Shown in pieces: positions 41,079-49,596 of a stretch of 64,000 nucleotides of DNA. The notes under the pieces were generated by a model. That model saw only the letters and a list, made by a program, of their open reading frames with translations. It did no database searches and was not told the DNA's origin. The position numbers were made by a program, and so were the translations under genes. Source of the stretch: Streptomyces sp. TSRI0281 (lineage in GTDB: Bacteria > Actinomycetota > Actinomycetes > Streptomycetales > Streptomycetaceae); assembly GCF_001905125.1 (NCBI RefSeq), contig NZ_LWLE01000037.1, positions 186,001-250,000 on the forward strand. The letters are read 5' to 3'. Every line of letters starts with the position of its first letter. Within the stretch, counting starts at the first letter, position 1.

Positions 41079-43112
41079 ATGGGCAACCTTCCCGTCGTGA
41101 GGACCAGTTTCATCGGCCGCAGCGGCGAACTGGGCAGCATTGAACGGGCACTCGAAGAACACCGGCTGGTCACGCTCACGGGCAGTGGCGGGGTCGGAAA
41201 GAGCCGGCTGGCACTGCGCGCGGCCGACCGCGCCGAAGACCGATTCCCCGACGGTGTGTGGTGGGCCGATCTGTCCCATCTCCACGACGACCAGCTGCTC
41301 ACCACGACCGTCTGCGACGGCGTCGGACTGCTGGATCACAGCTCGCGCCTCCCCGAGGACGCGCTGCGCGAGTGGCTGGCCGACCGGCGGCTGCTGCTCG
41401 TCCTCGACTGCTGCGAGCGGGTGCTCGCTTCCTGTGGGCACCTCGTGGACGAACTCCTCGCCGCCGCGCCGGGGCTGACCGTCCTCACCACCAGCCGGCA
41501 GCCGCTCGGCATCGCGGGCGAGCACTGCCTCGACGTGCCGCCGCTGCCTGCGGGCGACGACGGGGACGAGGCGGTGCGTCTGTTCCGTGACCGTGCCGCG
41601 ATCGCGGCACCCTTTCTGGCGCTCGACGACCCGGGCACCGCCACGGCCGTGGAGGAGATCTGCCGCCGCCTCGAAGGGGTCCCGCTGGCCATCGAGCTGG
41701 CCTGCGCGCGGCTCCGCGAGAGCAGCACGCAGGAGATCACCGGCCGGCTCGCCTCCCGGCTCGACGCCCTCACCGACGAGGCCCGGTGGCCCCGCCACCA
41801 CCGGGCACTGCGCACCGCGATCGGCTGGAGCCACGAGCTGTGCGAGCCCCTCGAACGCCTCCTGTGGGCCCGGCTCTCCGTGTTCCGCGGCGTCGTCGGG
41901 ACGGCCGACGCCGAGGCCGTGTGCTCCGGCGGTCCGCTCACCACCGACGCGATCGCCCCGGCGCTGGAGAGACTCGCCACCCGGTCCGTGCTCCAGCGGG
42001 TCGGTGAGGGGTACCGGATGCTCGACACGCTGCGCGAGTACGGCGCCATGTGGCTCGCGGAACTGGCGGAGAACACCTCCCTCGCGGACCGGCACGCCCG
42101 GCATTTCGCGAGCGTCGCGGCGCAGGCCCACGCCGGCTGGCTCGGCCCGTCCCAGGTCGCCTGGTACCGCAGGATCGCCGACACCCACGCGGATCTGTGC
42201 GCGGCCCTCGACCACCTGCTGGCCGAGGACCCCGAGAAGGCCGTCGAGATGGCCGGTTGCACGGGCCTGTTCTGGAGTTGCTGCGGCTATCTGCACCAGG
42301 CCCGCGTCTATATCGAGCGGGCCCTGGCCCTGCCGCTCTCCCCCGGCCCGCACCGCACCCGCGCGCTCTGGGCCCTCGGGATCACGCTCACCCTCCAGGG
42401 CGACCACAAGGCCGCCCGGCGGGTCGGTGAGGAGTGCAACCGCGCCGCACGGCGCGACCAGGACGCCGAATCCATACTCTCCGCCGCCCACTCCATCAGC
42501 TTCACCTATCTGATGATGGGCCGTCCGCAGACCGCCCACTCGGTGAGCGACCACGCCCTGCGTCATCTGCCGGACAGTTCGCGCGACGCCCCCTCGCACA
42601 TGCGCTGCCGGGTGATAAGGCTCTTCGCGCTCTCCGCGCTCGGCCGCCTGGACGAGGCGTACGAAGAAGCCACCCGGCTCCAGCAGATCAGCCTGCGCCA
42701 CGGCGAACACTGGGCCCGTGCCTACGCGGACCACCAACTCGCCCTGATACACCTGCTGCAGGGCCGACCGCGCCATGCCGAGACTCACGCGCGTGCCATG
42801 CTCGCGAGCAAGCACACCCTGCACGACAGCCTCGGCATCGCCCTCGGTCTCGACCTGCTCGCCGGGGCCATCGCCGCCCAGGGAGACGGAGTCGAGGCGG
42901 CCCGTACGTCCGGCACGGGACACACGTACTGGCGGATGATCGGCCACCCCCATCGCGGCACCCCCGAGCTCGGCGCGATCCGCGAGCGGTGGGAGCGCCA
43001 CGCGCGGGAATCCGCGGGCGACACCGCCTACGAACGGGCCTACCACCGCGCCTCGTCCGACGATGCCGAACGTGGCCTGGCACATGCCCTGGAACGGCAG
43101 GCCTCTCCCTGA
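41079..43112 (+). CDS. STAND-type ATPase with TPR-like C-terminus, no DNA-binding domain
   Basis: The protein (677 aa) starts with TSFIGRSGELGSIERALEEHRLVTLTGSGGVGKSRLALRAAD (Walker A, K41), then RLLLVLDCCERV (Walker B), LTTSRQPLGIAGE (sensor-1 Arg), and EGVPLAIELACARLR (GxP motif), so an NB-ARC/AP-ATPase domain of about 330 residues. The second half is helical repeats of TPR type. The usual AfsR/LuxR-like output helix-turn-helix is missing at both ends. ATG 41079 is used; ATG 41034 or 41067 are alternatives. Its partner may be a separate protein. Confidence 0.82.
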   Translation: MGNLPVVRTSFIGRSGELGSIERALEEHRLVTLTGSGGVGKSRLALRAADRAEDRFPDGVWWADLSHLHDDQLLTTTVCDGVGLLDHSSRLPEDALREWLADRRLLLVLDCCERVLASCGHLVDELLAAAPGLTVLTTSRQPLGIAGEHCLDVPPLPAGDDGDEAVRLFRDRAAIAAPFLALDDPGTATAVEEICRRLEGVPLAIELACARLRESSTQEITGRLASRLDALTDEARWPRHHRALRTAIGWSHELCEPLERLLWARLSVFRGVVGTADAEAVCSGGPLTTDAIAPALERLATRSVLQRVGEGYRMLDTLREYGAMWLAELAENTSLADRHARHFASVAAQAHAGWLGPSQVAWYRRIADTHADLCAALDHLLAEDPEKAVEMAGCTGLFWSCCGYLHQARVYIERALALPLSPGPHRTRALWALGITLTLQGDHKAARRVGEECNRAARRDQDAESILSAAHSISFTYLMMGRPQTAHSVSDHALRHLPDSSRDAPSHMRCRVIRLFALSALGRLDEAYEEATRLQQISLRHGEHWARAYADHQLALIHLLQGRPRHAETHARAMLASKHTLHDSLGIALGLDLLAGAIAAQGDGVEAARTSGTGHTYWRMIGHPHRGTPELGAIRERWERHARESAGDTAYERAYHRASSDDAERGLAHALERQASP

Positions 43113-43173
43113 GGACTGTCCCGCACCCCCTCGCGACGTGCACCTCCGGCGCACCGGACACTATCGTCACCGC

Positions 43174-43668
43174 ATGATCGTCATAAGTCGGCTTCGCCTC
43201 GACCATGCCCCGGCCCTGCTCGCCTTCGAGCAGGAGAACCGTGCCTATTTCGCCGCTTCGGTCCCGGACCGCGGAGACGACTACTTCGCCCAGTTCGATG
43301 TACGGCACCACGACCTGCTCGCCGAACAGCGGGCCGGGCTGCACCACTTCCACATCGTGGAGGACGGCGAGGGCACGGTACTGGGCCGGGTCAACCTGAT
43401 CGAGGTCGCGGACGGCTCCGCGGAGCTCGGCTACCGGATCGCCGAGCGGGCGGCGGGTCACGGGCTGGCGACGTCGGCCGTCCGCCGGGTCTGCGCTCTG
43501 GCCGCCGCCGACTACGGACTCACCACGCTGCGGGCCGCCACGACCGTGGACAACGCGGCTTCGCACGCGGTACTGACGCGTACGGGATTCGAGCCCACGG
43601 GCGAGGCCGTGTTCGACGGCCGCCCGGGGCGTCTCTACACGCTCGGTCTGAGCGCACCGCTCCACTGA
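43174..43668 (+). CDS. GNAT N-acetyltransferase
   Basis: The protein (164 aa) has the RimJ-like pattern: ISRLRLDHAPALLAFEQENRAYFAASVPDRG, GRVNLIEVADGSAELGYRIAERAAGHGLATSAVRRV (acetyl-CoA loop), and ATTVDNAASHAVLTRTGFEPTGEA. Substrate unknown. ATG 43174 is the family start. It lies 61 bp after the STAND gene and ends before a strong hairpin. Confidence 0.87.
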   Translation: MIVISRLRLDHAPALLAFEQENRAYFAASVPDRGDDYFAQFDVRHHDLLAEQRAGLHHFHIVEDGEGTVLGRVNLIEVADGSAELGYRIAERAAGHGLATSAVRRVCALAAADYGLTTLRAATTVDNAASHAVLTRTGFEPTGEAVFDGRPGRLYTLGLSAPLH

Positions 43669-43699
43669 TCCGGGGATGCCCGGCCGGTCTCCACGCTTC

Positions 43700-43744
43700 C
43701 CGTACGTCGGTGGTGTGCCCTCGCGGCAGACCGCCGACGTACGG
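43700..43744. terminator. Bidirectional terminator
   Basis: CCGTACGTCGG (43700-43710) pairs with CCGACGTACGG (43734-43744); inner bases extend the stem to about 14 bp. It separates the convergent GNAT and PepSY genes. Confidence 0.75.
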
Positions 43745-43760
43745 TCACGTCACCGACAGG

Positions 43761-44570
43761 TCAGTCCTCGTCGGTCTTCTCGCTGATGATGGTGTCGTTC
43801 TTCGCGTCCACGTCGAACGTGGTCTTCTTCCACCCGGAGTCGACCACGTCGACCGTCCAGACGACGCCCTTGCCGTTGTTGTCGTCCAGGTTGACCGAGG
43901 TGACCGTTCCCTTCTTCTTGTCCGTGGCCACCTTGGCCGCCTGCTCGGGCGTCTGCGTGGCCTCGGTGATCCACTGGGCCATCTGCTTCTTTTCGGCGGC
44001 GTCCTGATCGGTGTCCGCCGTGGCCTCGATCACCTCTCCCGAGACCGCGTCGATGCGGACGGTGTGCGCGGTGCCGTCCTTCTCCACGACCTCCGCGACC
44101 CATTCCGGCTTCACGGCGCCGGCGCTCGGGCTCGCGCTGGCGCTGGCGCTGGCGCTCATGGTTCCGCTGGGGCTGGCGCTCATGCTCCCGCTGGGGCTCG
44201 CGCTCGCGTCGCTGTCCCTGTCGTCCAGGTCGAGCTCGGCCAGCTTGCTCCCGGCCACCTCGCCGACCGCTGTCGTGGCCGCCTTGTCGAAGGTCACCTT
44301 GGTGGCCTCGATCAGCCTCTTGCGCTCCTTCTGGTCCTTGGTCAGCTGTGCCGTGGCCGAAGGGCTGCCGGACGCGCTCTTCGACGCGGTGGTCGTCTGC
44401 TGCGGGACGACCTTCGCGGCCTCGGAAGTGGCCGTGGCCGTCGTCTCGTCTCCGCTCGCCCCGCATCCGGTCACCAGCACGGCGGCGGCGACCACGCAGA
44501 GGGCGCCTGCGACACGGAGGTTTCGGGCACGGGAGGAAACACGGGTCATTCGTCGGGGCTCAAGTCTCAT
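43761..44570 (-). CDS. PepSY-domain lipoprotein
   Basis: The protein (269 aa, or 262 from ATG 44549) is exported and lipid-anchored: RNLRVAGALCVVAAAVLVTGCGAS shows a signal peptide with lipobox LVTGC. Two PepSY-like units follow; the second reads VKPEWVAEVVEKDGTAHTVRIDAVSGEVI. Between them is a low-complexity linker of Ser/Ala/Pro/Met (SASPSGSMSASPSGTMSA), coded by short tandem repeats at about 44120-44215. PepSY domains in the cell wall are thought to inhibit peptidases or sense wall state. It is a single gene. Confidence 0.85.
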   Translation of the reverse strand: MRLEPRRMTRVSSRARNLRVAGALCVVAAAVLVTGCGASGDETTATATSEAAKVVPQQTTTASKSASGSPSATAQLTKDQKERKRLIEATKVTFDKAATTAVGEVAGSKLAELDLDDRDSDASASPSGSMSASPSGTMSASASASASPSAGAVKPEWVAEVVEKDGTAHTVRIDAVSGEVIEATADTDQDAAEKKQMAQWITEATQTPEQAAKVATDKKKGTVTSVNLDDNNGKGVVWTVDVVDSGWKKTTFDVDAKNDTIISEKTDED

Positions 44571-44798
44571 ACGCGCATGCCTAGCCCTCCCGGCGATCAG
44601 TCATGTTGCCCGACCGGCCGGAGTCACCCGATCGACCGGCCTCTTCGCCCGTTGGCCGTCGTCCCGCCGCCCTCGGGCGTCCCCGGCGGGTGGCACCGCG
44701 TGCCACGGGTCCGCTCCTTGAGCGGGTCTCGCGGAGGTGGGAAACAATGGACGCAACGCGGGCGCCGGTTCCTGTCGCCGCCCGGTCGGGAGGCCGTC

Positions 44799-45047
44799 AT
44801 GGAATACCCGGAGAGCTACGAACTGATCTTCCAGGCGTCCGGCGCCGAGGACGATGTCGTCACCGTGCGGCTGACCGCCCGGTCCGGGGCCGGCGGATAC
44901 CCGGTCTACGAGGACGAGACGGGCATCGTCCGCGCGGAGATCAGTGACCGCGGCGAGGTACGCATGCTGGCGAGCGGTGGGCACCAGGTCCTCGGAGTGC
45001 CGCTCCTGGCCCGGCCCGTGAGCCAGGGAAGCCCGCACACGCACTGA
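44799..45047 (+). CDS. Small conserved protein (DUF6296-like)
   Basis: The protein (82 aa) begins MEYPESYELIFQASG and contains YPVYEDETGIVRAEISDRGEVRML. GGGAGG ends 5 nt before the ATG, a good ribosome site. I think this is the DUF6296 type of small Streptomyces proteins, unknown function. The longer open frame upstream has no coding pattern. Confidence 0.7.
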   Translation: MEYPESYELIFQASGAEDDVVTVRLTARSGAGGYPVYEDETGIVRAEISDRGEVRMLASGGHQVLGVPLLARPVSQGSPHTH

Positions 45048-45135
45048 GCGCGGCCCGAAGCCGGCCGAAGCCTGTGGCGAGCAGGCAGCGGCGGGGCATC
45101 CGGGTGGCCGGGCCGGCCGCCTGGGCGCCCCGCCG

Positions 45136-45180
45136 CTGTCTGCTGTCTGCTGTCTGCTGTCTGCTGTCTGCTGTCTGCTG
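45136..45180 (+). repeat. Heptanucleotide tandem repeat (CTGTCTG)6
   Basis: Six perfect CTGTCTG units run from 45136 to 45177, followed by CTG. The array ends 32 bp before the -35 box of the fruR promoter. Such short repeats change length easily by slippage. Confidence 0.92.
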
Positions 45181-45211
45181 CCCGTACATGCCCACTCTTC
45201 GCCCGATTGTG

Positions 45212-45240
45212 TTTACATTCCCGCACCCCGGACGTAATCT
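45212..45240 (+). promoter_or_regulatory. fruR operon promoter
   Basis: TTTACA (45212-45217) and TAATCT (45235-45240) are separated by 17 bp, a good housekeeping-sigma promoter. The start of transcription would be near 45247, 39 bp before ATG 45286. Confidence 0.7.
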
Positions 45241-45285
45241 GATCGCGAAACCACAGACTCGGGCATGAAACGGATACGAAACCAC

Positions 45286-46047
45286 ATGTACGCACCGGAG
45301 CGGCAGCAAGAGATCCTCCGTCTCGCCCAGGAGGGCGGCCGGGTCGATGTGCTGTCCCTCGCCGAGGAGTTCCAGGTGACCGCCGAGACCGTTCGGCGTG
45401 ATCTGAAGGCCCTGGACCGCGCCGGACTGCTGCGCCGGGTGCACGGCGGCGCGATTCCCGTGGGGCGGCTCGGATTCGAGCCCGACCTCGCCGAGCGCGA
45501 CGCGGTCGCGGCCGACGAGAAGGACCGCATCGCGGAGGCCGCGCTCGGGGAACTTCCCGCCGAGGGCAACGTGATCATCGACGCCGGGACCACGACAGCC
45601 CGGCTCGCCGCCGCCGTCCCGATCGACTCGGCCCTGACCGTGGTGACGCACGCGCTGCCGGTGGCCGCCCGCCTCGCCGACCACCCCGGCCTCACCCTGC
45701 ACCTCGTGGGCGGCCGGGTCCGGCACCGTACACGAGCCGCCGTCGACGCCTGGGCCCTGAGCGCGTACGCCGAGATCAACGCCGATGTCGTCTTCCTGGC
45801 CACCAACGGGTTCTCGCCCGACGCCGGGCTGACCACCCCGGACCTCGCCGAGGCCGCGGTGAAACGGGCGGTGATCCGGGCCGCCCGGCGTGTCGTCCTG
45901 CTCGCCGACTCGGGCAAATTCGGTCAGGAACACTTCGCCCGCTTCGGCGCTCTCGACGACGTCGACCTGCTCATCACCGACACGGGCCTCAGCCCCGAGG
46001 ACGCCCGCTCCATCGAGAGCCGGGGCACGGAGGTAGTACGCGCATGA
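45286..46047 (+). CDS. fruR: DeoR/GlpR-family regulator of the fructose operon
   Basis: The protein (253 aa) starts MYAPERQQEILRLAQEGGRVDVLSLAEEFQVTAETVRRDLKALDRAGLLRRVHGGA: the DeoR helix-turn-helix with its RRDL---G motif. The C-terminal sugar-phosphate domain shows VIIDAGTTTARLA, VVTHALPVA and LLADSGKFGQEHFARF. In this family fructose-1-phosphate (or another sugar phosphate) releases repression. ATG 45286 fits family starts; ATG 45265 is also possible. ATGA overlap with fruK shows one operon. Confidence 0.9.
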   Translation: MYAPERQQEILRLAQEGGRVDVLSLAEEFQVTAETVRRDLKALDRAGLLRRVHGGAIPVGRLGFEPDLAERDAVAADEKDRIAEAALGELPAEGNVIIDAGTTTARLAAAVPIDSALTVVTHALPVAARLADHPGLTLHLVGGRVRHRTRAAVDAWALSAYAEINADVVFLATNGFSPDAGLTTPDLAEAAVKRAVIRAARRVVLLADSGKFGQEHFARFGALDDVDLLITDTGLSPEDARSIESRGTEVVRA

Positions 46048-46991
46048 TCCTCACCGTCACCCCCAATCCGAGCCTGGACCGTACGTACGAGCTCCCGGGC
46101 CTCGTCCGGGGCACCGTCCTGCGGGCCGCCGCGGACCGCGTCGACCCCGGCGGCAAGGGCGTCAACGTCTCCCGCGCGGTCGCGGCGGCCGGCCACCGTA
46201 CGGTGGCCGTCGCCCCCCTCGGCGGACCGGAGGGCGCCCTGCTCGCCCGTCTGCTCGGCGAGCACGGGATCGAGGCCGCCGGGGTGGAGATCGCCGGGAG
46301 CACCCGGGTCAACATCACGCTCGTCGAGCCCGACGGCACCCTCACCAAGGTCAACGCGACCGGCCCCGAGATCACGGCGGCCGAAGCGGAGAACCTGCTG
46401 GAGGCCGTGCGGGCGCGCTCGGCGGCCGCGGACTGGATCGCGTGCTGCGGCAGCCTCCCGCGCGGGCTGCCGCACGAGTGGTACGCCGAGCTGGTGACGC
46501 GCAGCCATCGCGCCGGTGCGCGCATCGCGCTCGACACCTCCGGTACGGCGCTGACCGCGGCCCTGCGGGAACACCCCGATGTGATCAAGCCCAACGCCCA
46601 GGAGCTCGCCGAAGCGGTCGGCCGCCCCCTGGCGACCGTCGGGGACGCCGTCAAGGCCGCCGCGGAGCTGCGCGAGCGGGGCGCCGGGTCCGTGCTGGCC
46701 AGCCTGGGGGCCGACGGACAACTGCTGGTGGAGGCGTCGGGTACGTACTTCGGCAGTGCCTTCGTGGAATCGGTCCGCAGCAACGTGGGCGCGGGCGACG
46801 CGTCCCTCGCGGGGTTCCTGGCCGCAGGCGGTGCGGGACCGGCCGCGCTGGCGGCAGCCGTCGCGCACGGTGCGGCGGCGGTGCAGCTTCCCGGAAGCGT
46901 CATGCCCACCCCGGCCGATATCGATCTGTCGGCGGTCGTCACGACCTCCGACGTTCCCCTGGACCGCGCGTTGACGGAGCCCGCCCCATGA
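46044..46991 (+). CDS. fruK: 1-phosphofructokinase
   Basis: The protein (315 aa) phosphorylates fructose-1-phosphate to fructose-1,6-bisphosphate with ATP. It is a PfkB-family kinase: MILTVTPNPSLDRTYELPGL start, VDPGGKGVNVSRAVAAAG (signature 1), IKPNAQELAEAVG, and SNVGAGDASLAGFLAAGG with the catalytic Asp in GAGD (signature 2). Overlap with fruR and with a small ORF downstream (ATGA at 46988). Length is normal. Confidence 0.95.
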   Translation: MILTVTPNPSLDRTYELPGLVRGTVLRAAADRVDPGGKGVNVSRAVAAAGHRTVAVAPLGGPEGALLARLLGEHGIEAAGVEIAGSTRVNITLVEPDGTLTKVNATGPEITAAEAENLLEAVRARSAAADWIACCGSLPRGLPHEWYAELVTRSHRAGARIALDTSGTALTAALREHPDVIKPNAQELAEAVGRPLATVGDAVKAAAELRERGAGSVLASLGADGQLLVEASGTYFGSAFVESVRSNVGAGDASLAGFLAAGGAGPAALAAAVAHGAAAVQLPGSVMPTPADIDLSAVVTTSDVPLDRALTEPAP

Positions 46992-47086
46992 GCGGCACCA
47001 CCCGCCGTCATCACGCGCATGAGCCTGCCGCCCCACGTCCCCCGGCCGCCCGCAGGGCGGTCCACGAGCAAGGAGCACCGCGATGA
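46988..47086 (+). CDS. 32-aa ORF coupled between fruK and fruA
   Basis: ATG 46988 overlaps the fruK stop (ATGA) and its TGA at 47084-47086 overlaps the fruA ATG at 47083 (ATGA). GGAG about 9 nt upstream fits a ribosome site. The peptide is basic with His/Pro/Arg (TTRRHHAHEPAAPRPP). It may only carry ribosomes from fruK to fruA, i.e. a coupling ORF, or be a real microprotein. fruA also has its own AGGAG. Confidence 0.4.
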   Translation: MSGTTRRHHAHEPAAPRPPAARRAVHEQGAPR

Positions 47087-49122
47087 GTGAACTGATCACC
47101 GCGGCACTGGTCGACCTCGATCTGTCCGCCGGAACGAAGGACGCCGCCGCGAGGTCGCTCGCCGAGCGGATGGTCGCCGAGCATCGCGTCACCGACCTCG
47201 AAGGCTTCCTCGCCGACGTGGCCGCCCGGGAGGCGCAGATGCCGACCGGTCTGGACGGCGGCATCGGTATCCCGCACTGCCGCAGCGAGCACGTGAGCGA
47301 GCCGAGCCTTGCGTTCGGGCGGAGCGAACGGGGCATCGACTTCGGTGCGGCCGACGGTCCGGCGGATCTGATCTTCCTGATCGCGGCACCGGCCGGAGCC
47401 GACGACGACCACCTCACCATCCTGTCGGGCCTGGCCCGCAGGCTGATGGACCCGGAGTTCACCGCCGCGCTCCGTGCCCAGGACGATCCCGGTGCGGTGG
47501 CGGGTCTGATCCGGGGCGAGGAGCCGGCGCCCCGGGAGGCCGAGGCGACCGGGGGCGCACCGGTGGCCGGCTCCGCCGCTCCGTCCGCCCCGGTTCCCGC
47601 CGGAGCCGTGCCCGGCCCCCCGGCCGGTGCTGCCGAGCGCGCACCGTTCCGGATCGTGGCCGTCACCTCCTGTCCCACCGGCATCGCGCACACGTACATG
47701 GCCGCCGAGGCACTGGCGGCGGCGGCCCGGACCGAGGGCGTCGAACTCACCGTCGAGACACAGGGCTCGGCCGGTTTCCAGAAGCTGGACCCCGCGCTCA
47801 TCGCCGCGGCCGACGCGGTCATCTGGGCCCATGACGTGGAGGTGCGCGAGAAGGCGCGGTTCGGCGGCAAGCCGGTCGTCGACGTCGGGGTGAAGGCGGG
47901 CATCAACCGTCCCGTCGAACTGATCGCCGAGGCCCGCCGCAAGGCGGAGCGCGGTGAGATCAGCACCGCCTCGGACACCCCGGACAGCGCGGCGCCCGGT
48001 GCGGACCGGCCGGACGCCGACCACGCCCGCTTCGGCGTGCGGCTGCGGACGTACCTGATGTCGGGCGTCAGTTACATGGTTCCGTTCGTCGCGGCGGGCG
48101 GACTTCTCATCGCCCTCTCGTTCGCCATCGGCGGCTACGAGATAGCGAGCGCCAAGTCGGTCGCCGACCACTTCGTCTGGGGCGAGGCGGACAGCTGGGC
48201 GGCCCTGCTCAACCAGATCGGCAGCGCGGCCTTCGGCTTCCTGGTCCCGGTCCTCGCGGGGTACATCGCGTACGGCATGGCGGACCGCCCCGCGCTCGTG
48301 CCCGGCTTCGTCGGCGGAGCCATCGCGCTCACCGTCGACGCGGGCTTCCTGGGCGGCCTCGTCGCCGGACTGCTGGCCGGTGCGGTGGTGATGGCGATCC
48401 AGCGGGTCAAGGTCCATCCGACCCTGCGCGGCATCATGCCGGTGCTGGTGATCCCGTTGATCGCCTCGGCGGTCGTGGGATTCCTGATGTTCATCGTGGT
48501 CGGCAAGCCGATCGCCTCGCTGCAGAAGGCCCTCACGGACTGGCTGAACGGCCTGTCCGGCTCCAACGCGATCATCCTCGGCATCGTCCTCGGCCTGATG
48601 ATGTGCTTCGACATGGGCGGCCCGCTGAACAAGGTCGCGTACGCCTTCGCGGTCGGCGGCCTCGCCGACCCGACGCCGGGCAGCCTCAAGGTGATGGCCG
48701 CGGTCATGGCGGCCGGCATGGTGCCGCCGCTGGCGATGGCCCTCGCCACCACCGTACGGAGCAGGCTGTTCACCAGGACGGAGCGGGAGAACGGCAGGGC
48801 GGCCTGGGTACTGGGCGCCTCGTTCATCACCGAGGGCGCGATTCCGTTCGCGGCGGCCGACCCGTTGCGGGTGATCCCGTCGGTGATGGCGGGCGGCGCG
48901 GTGACCGGCGCCCTGTCGATGGCCTTCGACTGCACGCTGCGGGCTCCGCACGGCGGCATCTTCGTCGTACCGCTGATCGGCAATCCGTTCCTCTACCTGC
49001 TGGCCATCGCGGCCGGGACGGTCGTGGCGACCGCTCTGGTCGTGCTGCTCAAGGGCATGCGCCGGTCGACGGTGGCCGCCCCGTCGGCGGCCGATGGCTC
49101 CGAGGTCACCGTCACCGCCTGA
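47083..49122 (+). CDS. fruA: PTS fructose-specific transporter, fused IIA-IIB-IIC
   Basis: The protein (679 aa) takes up fructose and makes fructose-1-phosphate with phosphate from HPr. Domain IIA (about 1-150) has the active His in GGIGIPHCRS (H65). An Ala/Pro linker leads to IIB (about 185-285) with the phospho-Cys in VTSCPTGIAHTYMAAEAL (C197). IIC (about 320-665) has about nine membrane segments and VSYMVPFVAAGGLLIALSFAIGG near its start. AGGAG is 8 nt before ATG 47083. Confidence 0.95.
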   Translation: MSELITAALVDLDLSAGTKDAAARSLAERMVAEHRVTDLEGFLADVAAREAQMPTGLDGGIGIPHCRSEHVSEPSLAFGRSERGIDFGAADGPADLIFLIAAPAGADDDHLTILSGLARRLMDPEFTAALRAQDDPGAVAGLIRGEEPAPREAEATGGAPVAGSAAPSAPVPAGAVPGPPAGAAERAPFRIVAVTSCPTGIAHTYMAAEALAAAARTEGVELTVETQGSAGFQKLDPALIAAADAVIWAHDVEVREKARFGGKPVVDVGVKAGINRPVELIAEARRKAERGEISTASDTPDSAAPGADRPDADHARFGVRLRTYLMSGVSYMVPFVAAGGLLIALSFAIGGYEIASAKSVADHFVWGEADSWAALLNQIGSAAFGFLVPVLAGYIAYGMADRPALVPGFVGGAIALTVDAGFLGGLVAGLLAGAVVMAIQRVKVHPTLRGIMPVLVIPLIASAVVGFLMFIVVGKPIASLQKALTDWLNGLSGSNAIILGIVLGLMMCFDMGGPLNKVAYAFAVGGLADPTPGSLKVMAAVMAAGMVPPLAMALATTVRSRLFTRTERENGRAAWVLGASFITEGAIPFAAADPLRVIPSVMAGGAVTGALSMAFDCTLRAPHGGIFVVPLIGNPFLYLLAIAAGTVVATALVVLLKGMRRSTVAAPSAADGSEVTVTA

Positions 49123-49185
49123 TCGCCACGCCCTCTTATCCGGTGGACCCCACCTTTCCGGTGTACCTCAAACAGGAGTGAACCC

Positions 49186-49458
49186 ATGCATCAGCGCACC
49201 GTGACCGTTGGTTCCCGCAGCGGCCTCCACGCCCGCCCGGCCTCGCTGTTCGTCCAGGCCGCCACCCGTCAGCCGGTCAAGGTGACCATCGCCCGGGACG
49301 GTCGCGATCCGGTCGATGCCCGCAGCATGCTCGCGGTACTCGCCCTGGCGGCGCAGCACGGTGACCCCGTGGTGCTGTCGGCCGAGGGCGACGGTGCCCG
49401 TGCGGCGGTCGAGGAGCTCGCCGGGCTTCTTGAGCGGGATCTCGACGCGCGGAGCTGA
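49186..49458 (+). CDS. ptsH: HPr phosphocarrier protein
   Basis: The protein (90 aa) carries phosphate from enzyme I to PTS permeases. The active-site segment is SRSGLHARPAS with H15, and the regulatory-type Ser is S47 in DARSML. ACAGGAG precedes the ATG. It ends the fructose operon, 63 bp after fruA, so HPr and the fructose permease are made together. Enzyme I is not in the window, and a second HPr may exist elsewhere. Confidence 0.93.
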   Translation: MHQRTVTVGSRSGLHARPASLFVQAATRQPVKVTIARDGRDPVDARSMLAVLALAAQHGDPVVLSAEGDGARAAVEELAGLLERDLDARS

Positions 49459-49492
49459 ACCGGCGGACCCCGGGAATGGGCGAAGCCCCCCT

Positions 49493-49526
49493 GGAGACGG
49501 CATCGACTGCGACCGGTGCCGTCTCC
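49493..49526 (+). terminator. Terminator of the fructose operon
   Basis: GGAGACGGCA (49493-49502) pairs with TGCCGTCTCC (49517-49526), extended inside to about 13 bp, followed by GGGCGTTTT, a short T-run rare in this genome. Confidence 0.8.
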
Positions 49527-49583
49527 GGGCGTTTTGATGAACGGGGTGTGCCGAATGGGGTACGGCGCAGCCCGTCACCTCGC

Positions 49584-49589
49584 TAGATT
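49584..49589 (+). promoter_or_regulatory. -10 box implying a leaderless transcript
   Basis: TAGATT at 49584-49589 is a good -10 element. Transcription would start near 49596-49597, exactly at the GTG of the phosphatase-like gene, which has no Shine-Dalgarno. Leaderless mRNAs are common in Streptomyces. Confidence 0.55.
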
Positions 49590-49596
49590 TGGCCGC

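Noticed and set aside
45074..45268. Small ORF over the CTGTCTG array
   Set aside because: Its repeated Leu/Ser/Ala/Val/Cys sequence is only the translation of the DNA repeat; no ribosome site.
45924..48951. Large minus-strand frames opposite fruK/fruA
   Set aside because: They are antisense to clear PTS genes and have Gly/Arg/His-rich low complexity.
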